In this document: positions 38,514 to 48,988 of the stretch, in pieces | How the letters are laid out: each line of letters opens with the position of its first letter | Position numbering within the stretch: the stretch's first letter is position 1 | The notes under the pieces: generated by a model | Seen by the model: only the letters and a program-made list of their open reading frames with translations | Told to the model about the DNA's origin: nothing | The model's database searches: none | Translations under genes and position numbers: made by a program | Assembly (NCBI RefSeq): GCF_041146795.1 | Contig: NC_135174.1 | Span: forward strand, 18,036,878 to 18,100,877 | Reading direction: 5' to 3' | Length of the DNA: 64,000 bases | Source of the DNA: Maylandia zebra | Taxonomy: Eukaryota > Chordata > Actinopteri > Cichliformes > Cichlidae

Positions 38514-39182
38514 ACTGATCAGCCACTTTATTAGGTACTGCTAGCACAGGGTTGGGTCTCTTTTTACCTTCAGGACTGCTTATGCTTAATTCTTTGTGGC
38601 ATAGATTCAACAAGGTGCAGGAAACATTTATCACAGAGTTTGGTCTATCAACATATTGTCACACAGTTGCTGCACATCTATGATGGGAATCTCCCATTCC
38701 ACCACATCCCAAAGGTGATCTGTTTGACTGAGATCTGGTGACTGTGAAGGCCATTTGAGTACAGTGAACTCATCGTCTTGTTCAAGAATCAGAATCAGAA
38801 TACTTTATTCATCCCGAGGGAAATTAGGGGTTACAGCAGGCAGCACGCTAATGGCGCATGCGCACTCACAAAGAAACGTTTGAGATGATTTGAGCTTTGT
38901 GACATGATGTGTTAACCATAATCCTAACCCAGATCCGTAGCTACAAGGGAGGATGGATCCACGCTTTTATGTTGTTAATGCCAAATTATGACCCCACTGT
39001 CTGAATGTCACAGCAGAAACCCGGATTGTGGGAATCATCAGACTACAATAGTTTTCCAGTCTAGCTTCTGTTGTCCACTTCTGGTGATCCTGTGTGAATT
39101 GTAGCCTCAGTTTCTTGTTCTTAATGACAGGAGTGGCACTATGTTGCACATTCACAGACGCTCTTCTGCATACCTTGGTTGT
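38514..39182 (-). mobile_element. Interrupted Tc1/mariner-like transposon
   Basis: On the minus strand, 39182-38940 encodes a diverged transposase piece (NKKLRLQFTQDHQKWTTEARL). 38788-38514 resembles the 3' part: FLEQD.EFTVLKWPSQSPDL-like codons, the CACCTTGTTGAATCTATGCCAC region, ending CCTAATAAAGTGGCTGATCAGTG. The central catalytic stretch is gone. Between the two pieces, 38788-38940 is foreign and includes a SINE/LINE-tail motif (CAGAATACTTTATTCATCCC). A nested insertion with deletion is the simplest reading. It sits just beyond the 3' end of p3h4. Confidence 0.75.
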
Positions 39183-39241
39183 AACAAGTGGTTATTTATA
39201 GTCTTATAGTCAGACTATTCTCTGTAAACTCCAGAAAGTCG

Positions 39242-42111
39242 TCAGATGTCTGACTCGCCAGCATCCCCTTTGCCCTTCAGTTGCTTCCAGTTTGCATAAA
39301 TTGACTCCTCATAATCTCCAATACCTTCAAACTCAGCATCAGGAGAGTCTGGGGCCGACCGTGCAACCTCCTCTGGTCCTAGAAAGTCCTGGAAGAACCA
39401 TCCAGATCGCAATTACATTACAAAGTGCTAAAACATGCAGCCACAAAACTTCTCCCTGAATGTTCAATAAACATCAGATTGATTATACTGGATTATATTG
39501 GATAATCAATGTTTATAAGGGATTTCATTCAGCATTTCAGGCAATCTAAGCTCTTATGTGGCCAAAGAATGAGCTGTTTTTGTATGAAGCTCACCTCATC
39601 AGACAGACCGAAGTATGTTTCTGCAAATGCCAACATCTTTTTTTGCATTATTGTCTGGTTGTAGTGTTTGAAAGCTTCCTGTTAAGACAAAGATTGGTGG
39701 CATGATTATTATAGAGCGATATTCAACTTTATTCTGCAACAAACTTTTCCAATTTTCATCTTACCATCCTGGGGGTAAAGTGGTTGGACTGAAGCCCCCA
39801 CTGTTGACTGTAGGCTTTATAATATAGCAGGTTCTGCTTCATGACTGGGTCCTCAGGCTCGAACAGGAAGTAGCTGTGCGCACAGGGCACGGCACTGCGT
39901 CCATCGTTCACTGTGCAGAGAATACACAGACCACAAACACTCAGAGATTCAACAGCAGAAAGTGTTGAGAAAGAATATTCAGAATCTGTGATGATGCTGA
40001 ACTTACACTTATAATAGGCATACTGGAGGTAGTGGTAAACAGTGGGCACAAATTTCACTACAAAATAACCCCCAATATTCGGTGTCAGGTTTTCTTCGCA
40101 CCTCAGTTTGCACCTTAATGTGTCAATGTAGGCATCTGTTGACAAGCAGAAAGAATTCAGATTACATGAAACTAGAAGTGTGCTGAAAAACAGAAGAAAC
40201 ACTGGATCCAGAATCATTTCTGATTCTAAAATCACAGCTTTTACATTTAGATTTATTTTTAAAGAAGATTTTAGTGTCGTTTAGATGCTCATTAGTGAGT
40301 ATATTGATAATCTGGACATTTTAAAATATGACACACCAACCTGCTATGACTGCATAGAAGTCTCTGTCTGGTAAAAGTTGAGTGATCCCTTCACATTCGG
40401 CCTGACACAGGTCATATTCCTGGAAGTAGAGCCACAGAGCTTCCTCCAACTCTTGAACACCGCTGCTGTAGTCGCCCGAACCCACAAGTTTCACTCCTCT
40501 CAGAAATGACGTCTGGAAACAAAATTAGAAACCATTATCTGGCAAATTGTAAATAATCCAAGTAAAGAGTCTGTTCACTCTATTACTTATAAAAGAAAGG
40601 CCCAATACAGCACCTTCTACATCTCAAGCAGTTCAGTCTCATTGAAGTATTTCATTGTTTTCTGATTTGTATGTGTTAGCCCCAATAACACATGAATGCA
40701 TAAGTTTGGGAAGCTTTATACAAATTTTGCACCCACTCGTCCTTGCAGCGTGTCAAGATTTCATGTTTGGGTCAGGAGTCTGTGTGAGCCAACACAAAAG
40801 CTTTGGCTTGTATTTCTGGGGTTTTTTCCAAGTGGAGTTTGGATCTGCTTTGGGGCATTGAAACTGAAAACATAATGACTTTTCCATCAGGACAGTTTTT
40901 GGACTGACTCAATCAATGTAGTAAATACAGTCAGTGTTTAGTAGAACCCATTCTTTGCTTTATCTAAACAATTTCCAAACTGTTTTTGACTTAAGCAGAT
41001 GTTGCTTTGCAGACTTCATACTCCTTTTTTTTTTTTCTTTTTTCTTTTTTTTAAGAGATTGCAAGTGAGGCTTTTCCAGACTTTAAGAACAATGGCTGAG
41101 CGCTTCTCACCTCGTAGGGTCGTTCTTCGTGGTCAATGAGGTAGCCGCTCAGGTCATACTTGCTCTTGTATTCCTCCATCAACTGCTGCATTTGCTGGTC
41201 CTCAGGGTTCCTCTGGAGGAAGGTGTGGGCGCATGGTACCGCCCTCTGCAGGTCATTCAGCTGTGCACACAAATTAGTTTGGATGTTGTGAAATAGCGCA
41301 CAGAGGTCTGTGGGGTTTTTTGTTTTGTTTTTTCTGTCGCACAAACTAAAAATCACCGCAAAAATCGCTGCAGGAGTTAGAATTATTTATTTTTATCCGA
41401 CATTTGAAAGTCAACAGAGTGGAATATTTGGAGGTATATTACACATGGCTCCGTTTAAAGTTTTCTGCTCTATTGCGCGTCCAAGTGAAATCAACCTATT
41501 ATTTTTCTTTAATTTGTCATTAGTCTACACGCAGAATGTATATATTGATCCAAACCAGACGGAAGTATTTAAAAAAAACATAGTAGTTTAACATATTGCA
41601 AATACCTCTAGATAAATGGGTGTGGTGAATTTATTGGAGGTTGTCTGACCTGTGAGTGAGCAAAGTGCAGGTATCTGTAGGGAGATCTTCTGCTGAAATC
41701 CTCCAGGATCTCTCGGCCGGGAGGAGGCAGCTGGAACGCGGGGAAAAGCGCCCTGCACTTCTTCTGACAGGTCGCCTTCATCATAACGTTCCAGTAGACG
41801 CGGAGATCCGGGTATCCAGCAAAAGACTCGTTGTCATGCTTGCTCGAGTTACAGTGGCTCGCGCAGTGTCTCACGCTGTCCTTCAGAAGCCGGTGCAAAC
41901 GTAGGCTTAATTCCAAGTACTGGATCGATTCCGTCCAGTTTCCCGCTGCGTAATAATCCAGCGCCTTCCCGTACGCAGCGGTGAGGGGCATGAGGTCCTC
42001 TCCGGAAAAATTTCGAAAATTGTAGTTTTCATATTGTGCCTTTGTCATTAAAACAAAGGTCACACAAAGCAGTGTTACCAGCGAGTCTACTTTTGCGCAT
42101 AATGTCACCAT
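39242..42111 (-). CDS. p3h4: Prolyl 3-hydroxylase family member 4 (Sc65), non-enzymatic
   Basis: ER protein of the leprecan family lacking the dioxygenase domain. In mammals it belongs to a complex with P3H3, lysyl hydroxylase 1 and cyclophilin B that governs collagen lysine hydroxylation. It was first described as a synaptonemal-complex antigen. Seven minus-strand exons join in phase to 429 aa (human protein 437): 42111-41650, 41260-41111, 40512-40341, 40135-40007, 39910-39765, 39678-39595, 39388-39242. A signal peptide ([15 protein letters not shown]) precedes two TPR-like halves, each with paired CxxxC motifs: CASHC, CQKKC, CQAEC, CKLRC. N-glycosylation sequons occur (NFS, NWT, NSS, NES). 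The protein ends acidic, GESDI, with no KDEL-type signal. CRTAP is the closest alternative. P3H4 is preferred from the fkbp10/nt5c3b/klhl11 neighbourhood, which matches human 17q21.2. The start is the ATG in ACCATGG. Confidence 0.92.
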
Positions 42112-43667
42112 GGTGAGGTCACATCGCAGTCCTCCGTCTTCTGTCTTAATGCTTTACCGTTTACTGTGTGGTGGTGGTCTGCTGAACCGCTTAGGGGTCT
42201 GTTGGAATTCATGGATTGGGCCTTTCAGCCGCGGCTGTCTCAAGTTTCTCAATGTAGGCCCACAGCTGTCCCTATAGTCGCCGCGTGCGTAAAAGGGATT
42301 TCCAGTGCGCCCTCGGCGCCTGCCATACCCAAAAGCGTTCTGCCAAAAAAACAATCCCTTCCAGCATTGGTTATGAAATGATTGTCAATACTGAAACTGT
42401 TGTGAATGACTTATTGGCCTATAATCTGTCTAACATGTCTTATACCGATATCAATTCGAGATCATTCCGATCTTTGAAACGATCTTTTTCAAGAGAGCTG
42501 GCCAAGAGGGCAGAAGAAATTGCAACAAATACAACATCACAGTTCTAGAAAATAATGTTTGCGAGCCGAAAATACTTAATTATAATGTAGGTACGGATGC
42601 GTCATAGATCCTGTTGACTACACAGAAACATCTGAAATCACTTCCATCGATTACTCTGTGTTGTACCAAGGTGACGTTTTCATAAGTCATTCATTTTAGT
42701 TCCATTTAATGTTTTCAAATTGAAGTAATATCACGCAATAAGCAGTACATATAATCTATAGAGAGCTCGTTTTCATTTGTACAGATAAATAAAACTTCAC
42801 TACACGTGACATCTTTTTTGTTTTCAAAACATAAGAGCTATATTGTTGGTGTTTCTTTGAGATTTTTTTGACAACGTAAAGGAAGTGAGCACCAGATGAG
42901 TTGGACTGATCCAGAACTTCACGGCATTAATGAAAAGCTGAAACATTTGAGGCTCTCGGGCTACTTTACGGCTCAAAGAGGCGATTCGGTTTTCCCACAG
43001 CTGTGTGCAGCGGTGCTGAGGAGTCAAAGCACACTAGAAGAACAGGCGCCGTTAATTTCAAAATAAAAAGCAAACGTTACATTTTTTAGGTATCCAGACG
43101 CACTGACAGACTTCAAAGTGGTTATATGCTGAAAAGATGACATTTTGTGCATTAGAGATAATGTTTAAGCAAAGGCCAGAATGAGGAGATTTGGAACAAT
43201 TTTCAAAGCCTGTGTTTGGTTAAATTATAAACCAATGTGAGGAAAACATTCAGTGGGAAGCGATTGGAGTGATTTGTATTTCAAAAAGCACGTGATGACC
43301 GGGGACTTGTGTACTGTTATGTTTATCATTACTGTTTTTTACTTTGTGGTTTCCCCAGTAAAACGCAGTTACCGCTATATCTTATTTTGAAGGAGTTCAT
43401 GTTTTTTTTCTTTTCTTTTCTTATTGTGGTAAGTTTGACGGAGGGGCTTGCCTCTCCCAGCTCCCACATTCCTTCCACCATGGTAAGAAAAAAAGTTTGT
43501 ACAGCGAGCTGGAGGTTGTCCACGTTTACAGCATTCAGACACCGCTGCCCAGCTCCACATCTGCAGCCCGGCCCCTCTGCGCTGTGAAGAGCGCACTCCA
43601 ACGCAGGGCTTAAACTGATTTATGTTTTTAATTTTTTGAATAATAATTTTAAGTTATTCTGCAAACA
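42112..43667. promoter_or_regulatory. Divergent p3h4/fkbp10 intergenic region
   Basis: About 1.56 kb separates the two start codons, transcribed outward in opposite directions. The p3h4 side has moderate CpG (GTCGCCGCGTGCG near 42.28 kb), and so does the part near 43.5 kb (CACCGCTGCCCAGC). No protein-coding exon was found. A shared or bidirectional promoter is inferred from arrangement only; no TATA box was identified confidently. Confidence 0.45.
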
Positions 43668-46600
43668 ATGTTTTCCTTTTGCATTGCCCTTTTCCTTCTC
43701 ATCTCCGGCTCTTTCGTGGAGTGTAACCCCAGTCCTGTGCTTGGAGATGTAGTCGTGGACAGATACTTCATCCCCAAAGACTGCGCCAGAGAAGTGAAAA
43801 GCGGAGATTACGTCCGCTATCACTATAACGCAACATTTATCGATGGAAAAACTTTTGATTCGAGGTGAGTCGGTCCACATTACGCTATAATTTACGTTTT
43901 TACTTCATTGTCGGCTGCAGAGGCCCTAAAAAAAATCCCCAAAATGCAAAGGCTGGCTGTAGCAGCAAAATGACATTTAGAAATGTCAAAAATACCGAGA
44001 TAATGATTTACAAGTTCAAGCAAGTTTGCAGATTCCGTTAATGAGGCTCTACATGCACATTCCGCAGAGGCAGCCCTCTCTTGACCCACTTGTGACGTTC
44101 CTTTGTTTCCTTCACAGCCATCAGAAAGGAGCAGCTAAAGTCGGCCTGATCGGGGAGGGTCGGCTCATTGCGGGGATGGACAAAGGTCTGCAGGGCATGT
44201 GTGTGAATGAGCGCAGGAAAATCACCGTCCCGCCACAGCTGGCCTATGGAAACACCGGGGCAGGTGAGTGCAGAGGTCATGTGTGAACATTATTAGGCAC
44301 TAATTTGCAAAGGACGTTTTTATCAATAGATTATTGATACCCATTGTAGACTTGTACAGCGCAAAAATGCCCCAACTCAACTCAACTCAATGCAACCCAC
44401 AGCAGACGGGGGTAGACACATACAATAATTTGGACTGCAATATGGCTGTGGGATGATTAAAGAGTTTGCAGCTGTGAATCTAGAGAAAACAATGTACTGC
44501 ATAGATGATAATGATTTGGGCTTGTTTAGTTAGATCTTTTTAAAATGTTTTTATAGCACACAAGAGAGTTTCCACTCTAACCAACAGCTCATATCCAGGA
44601 TTTCAACTTGGCTCCGTAGCAGCTACTTTGTGGCTCTTCTGTTTTAGAGTGTGCATAAATAGCCTATAGTTTTCCTGGCTACCCTAGGTGGGCTGTTTGC
44701 ATTTCAGATGTCATGCGTATGTGATTCAAATCTACAAACAAACTTGTGTAATCACGTTTTCACAAACTGACAGTTGTCCAGCATAGAAATGCTTTCTGGT
44801 TTCTGTAGACAGGCCTGTTGCTTCTTTAGCAGGCTTACTAACTTTCCCCCCTTAAAGACACTATTTGGCAACCCATTGTACCATTATATAGTTTCTGTGT
44901 TTATTTGTTTTGTTTTTTTAAGGGTGGTTGCATAGGCAGAGACCACTCTCACTAACATTTTGAACTAGGGCCAGGAGAGGGTTATTCCTAGTAGGCTTTC
45001 AAGGGGTAAAGAGTTAAGGTGGCTTCACTGTTCTGTGGTGGTTCGGCTGCAAAAGGCCCTAAAAAATAATAAAATAAAATAAAAAATGCAAAGGCTTGCT
45101 GTAGCAGCAAAATGACATTTAGAAAAGTCAAAAATAACAGCTTGGGGGTCATACAACACTTGATAATAATAATATCATCATTAAGTGTTGAAATGCAAAC
45201 TTAATGGCACTCAAAATGTATCTAAACAAGAGTTATTCTTCTGTATTTGTAGTCGTTAACGTACCGGAAACTAAATTACCAACATCCCATTTCAACTGTA
45301 ATGTATCACTTACGGAAATGCATGTAAAATCAATGCTTGTGTGGATTTTGGAGCACAGTGTGAAAGCCTTAGTGACCATAAGTTATTTGTTTGTTTTGCT
45401 TCCACCCATATCTGTCGGCAGCTTCCACCTAACTGTCATCCAACCTTATTTTCAGGTGACGTTGTTCCTCCAGACGCCACCCTCGTGTTTGACATCCACC
45501 TGCTCGATCTGTGGAACACGGCCGACCTGGTTGTAACCACAACCATCACCACTCCGAAAGACTGCAAGCGCTCCGTGATGCGTACTGACTTTGTGCGTTA
45601 CCATTTCAACGGCACTCTGCTCGTCGGCACAGTCTTTGACTCCAGGTGAATTCTGACTTTGGTGACCGTTTTCTGAAGAAGATAAGATGTTTATTGACTC
45701 TTTCTTCAAACCAGCATGAGTTGAATGGGACCAATATTTTTAGGCAATTTTATCCCTAAGTCTAAGTCATCAAATCTTTAATCCAAATCACAGCTCTAAT
45801 TTGTCTGTGCTGTGTCATCCAGGTATGTTGTCTGTGTGAAGTTGTGTGTTTGACTTTGCGCTTGTATGAGCCCCACGCAGCTACACCAGGAAACAGACAC
45901 ACAACTCCCTAGTAGGTGAGGGTTGGATGATCAAGGGCATGGATGAGGGCCTGCTGGGCATGTGTGTGGGAGAGATCAGAAAAATCGTCATCCCGCCGTT
46001 CAAAGCCTACGGAGAAAAGGGATCAGGTGAGGAACTCCGAATTTCATAAAGAGATTGAAATGTTGATTCAAGAAGGGACCGATTGTGGCTGATCAATGTA
46101 TTTGTGAAGGGAAATCATTTTTACAAACAGAATAAGTCAAATAATTGAGACGGTAACATTAAAGCCGAGGTAGGCAACGTGATTTTGATGCTTAAGGATG
46201 CTGCAAAATACTCTGTGAAACCAGAAGTTAAACGTTTTTTGTGGTGTATCACAAACCTTTTTATTCTTTGCAGTTTTGAATAAATCAAAGATGAATAAAA
46301 ATGAAACTCTTCTTTATATCCAACCACTTGCATGTTGCAACTAGTAGATGTGACATCCAAAATTCTCCACTTTTCTGTCTGCCAGGTAACGAGATTCCCC
46401 CTCAGGCGACTCTGGTGTTCGACGTCCTGCTGGTGGACATCCACAACCCGAAGGATAACATCACTGTTGAGAACCAGGTGGTGCCGGAGTCATGCACTCG
46501 CAGGTCCGTGGTCGGAGATTACATTCGGTACCACTATAACGGCACCTTCCTGAATGGAGTCACCTTTGATACCAGGTCAGCTCATGCTCTGCTGATTTGG

Positions 46601-48988
46601 CTGAAGCTTAATTTTCATTTTATATGTGAAATAATACTGCTGTCGCATCACTGCCAATACAGCTTAAGGTTTAAACATAAACTTTCATTTTTGGCCTTTT
46701 TATTGTCCCCAGCTACCAGAGGAACAGCACTTACAACACCTACATTGGGATGGGGTACGTAATAATGGGGATGGATCAGGGCCTGCTGGGACTCTGCATT
46801 GGGGAGAAGAGGAAGATCACTATTCCTCCACATCTGGCTTATGGAGAGAACGGAGCAGGTGAGTCAGTGTAAAGTTTCCAAGCGTCAGGGAAGTTCTCTC
46901 CTCCAGAAAATAAAACCAACTCAAACTGACAGAAATCTTATTATGCCTTAAGGGTGTCAATGCAGTGCATAATAAAAATGTAAAATGGCAGTGTTAAGCT
47001 ACTACATAATACCTAATAAATCCTATCCTGGCTTATGTATAGATTATAGTACGACACAAAAACTAGACACCAATAACAAATCACATCATTGGCTCATGGA
47101 CGGTCATAGTTGATGTGCGTTTTTCGTTAAATGAAACCTCTCTATGGTCTCACCAGGTGATGTGATCCCTCCTTCTGCTGTGCTCGTCTTTGACATCCAC
47201 GTCATCGACTTCCACAACCCCAACGACACTGTGGCTGTCCAGGTCATCCACAGACCCGAAGTGTGTAACGAGACCACAGAAGTGAACGACCTCGTCCGCT
47301 ACCACTACAACTGCTCCCTCATGGACGGGACGCTGCTCTTTTCCTCGTGGGTCACACAAATACGCACATCCTCATCTCTTTTAACAGCGATTCAAATTTT
47401 AGATCAGCATAAGTCATCTTTTTGTTTTGTCTCCTAACTGGCCTTGTACTCAGACACAACTATGGCAGCCTTCAGGACGTCGTCCTGGGCTCAGACAAAG
47501 TGATCGACGGGCTGGATCAGGGCCTGCAGGGCATGTGTGTGGGAGAGAGGAGGGTGATAACGGTGCCACCTCACCTTGGCCATGGGGAAAGGGGAGGTGA
47601 GATTTCTGCTGTATGACTGATGCTTGTTTATGGCCATAGCACCAGTAAAAGTTGCCATCTTACAGATGTTGACAGTTGTGTTTTTAACTTTCTGCCAGCT
47701 GCTGGTGTGCCGAGCAGCGCCGTGTTGGTCTTTGACATAGAGCTGCTGAGCTTTGAGAAGGGCGTGCCGCCTGGTTACCTGTTTGTGTGGCTGGAGGACA
47801 CTCCTACAGACCTGTTTGAAGCCTTGGACATAAACAAGAATGCAGAGGTGCCACAGGAGGAGGTACGTAGACAACTGTCATTTCACATAGTAGGATTTAA
47901 AAAAAGGCAGTGAGGAAAAGCAACATCAGTAGTCCAAGTAACCGTTGGATTTTTTAAAATATGTCTACTGACATCATGTCTGAGTTCCTCCTTTATAATC
48001 ACATTATTATTTAACATTAGTTTAATTCATGCTTGTCAACTCTGTTCTGTTTTTTTTAGTCTGCAGGCTCACTGAACACGATATGATTTATGAAGTATTT
48101 ACTGAATTTTCTTTACGCAAACTACAGTGTTGTGAAAAAGTATTCGACCCTCTTATTGATTTCTTAGTCTTTTGCATAGTTCTCACACTAACATATTTGA
48201 GATCTATCAAACAAATTTTAGCATTAGACAAAGACGCTGCAAGTAAATAGAAAATGCCGTTTTTAAAAGTTGAACTTATTTCTTAAGGGGGAAAATGTCC
48301 ACATCTACCTGATCCTAGTGAAAAAGCAATTTCCTAAACCTAATAACTTTTTTCCGCCCCCGACTGCACGGACTGGCACACCTCTGTATATGGCAAGATG
48401 CAAGCAAGCCAGTTTAGCCTGCACTTACTAGGCTGTATAAGCCTGCATTTGTTTCCCACACTATACAATTAGTTACTGTTAATGTTTTATGTATCAAAAT
48501 ACTGATTCTTGTACTTTGTAAGATTTTTTTTTTTCTTGTGAAATCGTGATTTTTCTTAACGATAAACGACGACTCACGGAAACGTACCCAACTTACTTTA
48601 CTGCCATCTGGAGGTGAGACTAAGAACAACGCTGATTTTTTTTTTTAAATTGTAATTTTAAATAATTATTATTCATGTTCGATATTGTTTTCACATAGTG
48701 AAACAAGGGTTTTTCTTTGGCGTTAGAACAGGCGAGTGAACGGTGATCACTGACTAATTTGTGACTGATGGTTCTCGATCTCTGTAACTTTAGTTTGCGG
48801 AGTTCATCAAGCTGCAGGTGGCAGAGGGCAAAGGTCGCATAAAGCCCGGGCTGACCATGGAGCAGGTCGTCACCGACATGTTCCAAAACCAGGACCGAAA
48901 TAAAGACGGCGTGATCACAGCCAACGAGCTAAAACTTAAAGTGGATGAGGACAAAGAGCGGGAACAGGCAAGGCACGAGGAGTTGTGA
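43668..48988 (+). CDS. fkbp10: FKBP65, ER peptidyl-prolyl isomerase with four FKBP domains
   Basis: ER-lumenal prolyl isomerase and chaperone for procollagen and tropoelastin, which also supports lysyl hydroxylase 2. Ten exons join in phase to 568 aa (human 582): 43668-43864, 44118-44263, 45456-45645, 45881-46026, 46386-46575, 46713-46858, 47157-47346, 47454-47596, 47699-47862, 48794-48988. A signal peptide ([18 protein letters not shown]) precedes four FKBP domains at about 35-130, 147-242, 259-354 and 371-465, each opening with (D/V)xVRYHYN-type strands and containing G(L/M)QGMCV or G(L/M)LG(M/L)C and an Ax(A/P)YG loop. Two EF-hand-like segments follow ([17 protein letters not shown]). The C-terminus HEEL is the ER-retrieval signal of FKBP65. 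Domain 4 is least canonical (LGHGERGG). Divergent from p3h4 and convergent with nt5c3b. Teleosts may have two fkbp10 copies, and I cannot say which this is. Confidence 0.94.
43911..43999 (+). repeat. Duplicated intronic block, copy 1
   Basis: In fkbp10 intron 1, just after exon 1. TCGGCTGCA.AGGCCCTAAAAAA, then AAATGCAAAGGCTGGCTGTAG and CAGCAAAATGACATTTAGAAA.GTCAAAAATA match copy 2 at 45043-45140 nearly base for base outside an A-rich expansion. Confidence 0.85.
44264..45455 (+). other. fkbp10: fkbp10 intron 2 (1.2 kb)
   Basis: Contains a small AACTC repeat near 44.38 kb and the second copy of the intronic block. No exon recognised; exon 2 ends in phase 1 and exon 3 continues the FKBP fold with [13 protein letters not shown]. 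Confidence 0.5.
45043..45140 (+). repeat. Duplicated intronic block, copy 2
   Basis: Same orientation as copy 1, near the 3' end of fkbp10 intron 2 about 1.1 kb away. It differs by a short AAATAAAATA expansion and a few substitutions. No similarity to the repeats listed elsewhere in the window was noticed. Confidence 0.85.
47863..48793 (+). other. fkbp10: fkbp10 intron 9 (0.93 kb)
   Basis: Separates the two EF-hand-like exons. Its middle holds a non-autonomous DNA-transposon end (48122-48420). No other element recognised. Confidence 0.5.
48122..48420 (+). mobile_element. DNA-transposon end, probably Tc1-like
   Basis: TACAGTGTTGTGAAAAAGTATTCGACCC begins a well-known type of teleost Tc1-like terminal region. 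GATTTCTTAGTCTTTTGCATAG, TTAGACAAAGACGCTGCAAGT and GTGAAAAAGCAATT..CTAAACCTAATAAC continue it. Only the terminal ~300 bases remain, in fkbp10 intron 9. Confidence 0.6.

Noticed and set aside
39242-42111. CRTAP or an enzymatic P3H (P3H1-3) instead of P3H4
   Set aside because: The protein ends after about 430 residues with no 2OG-dioxygenase domain, which excludes P3H1-3. CRTAP is similar in size, but the neighbourhood (fkbp10, nt5c3b, klhl11) is that of P3H4.
42154-42548. Small genes between p3h4 and fkbp10
   Set aside because: Overlapping short frames on both strands with no recognisable protein similarity and no splice continuity; more likely promoter sequence.
44375-44400. AACTC repeat in fkbp10 intron 2 as a functional element
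   Set aside because: Only about three short units; simple sequence of no evident significance.
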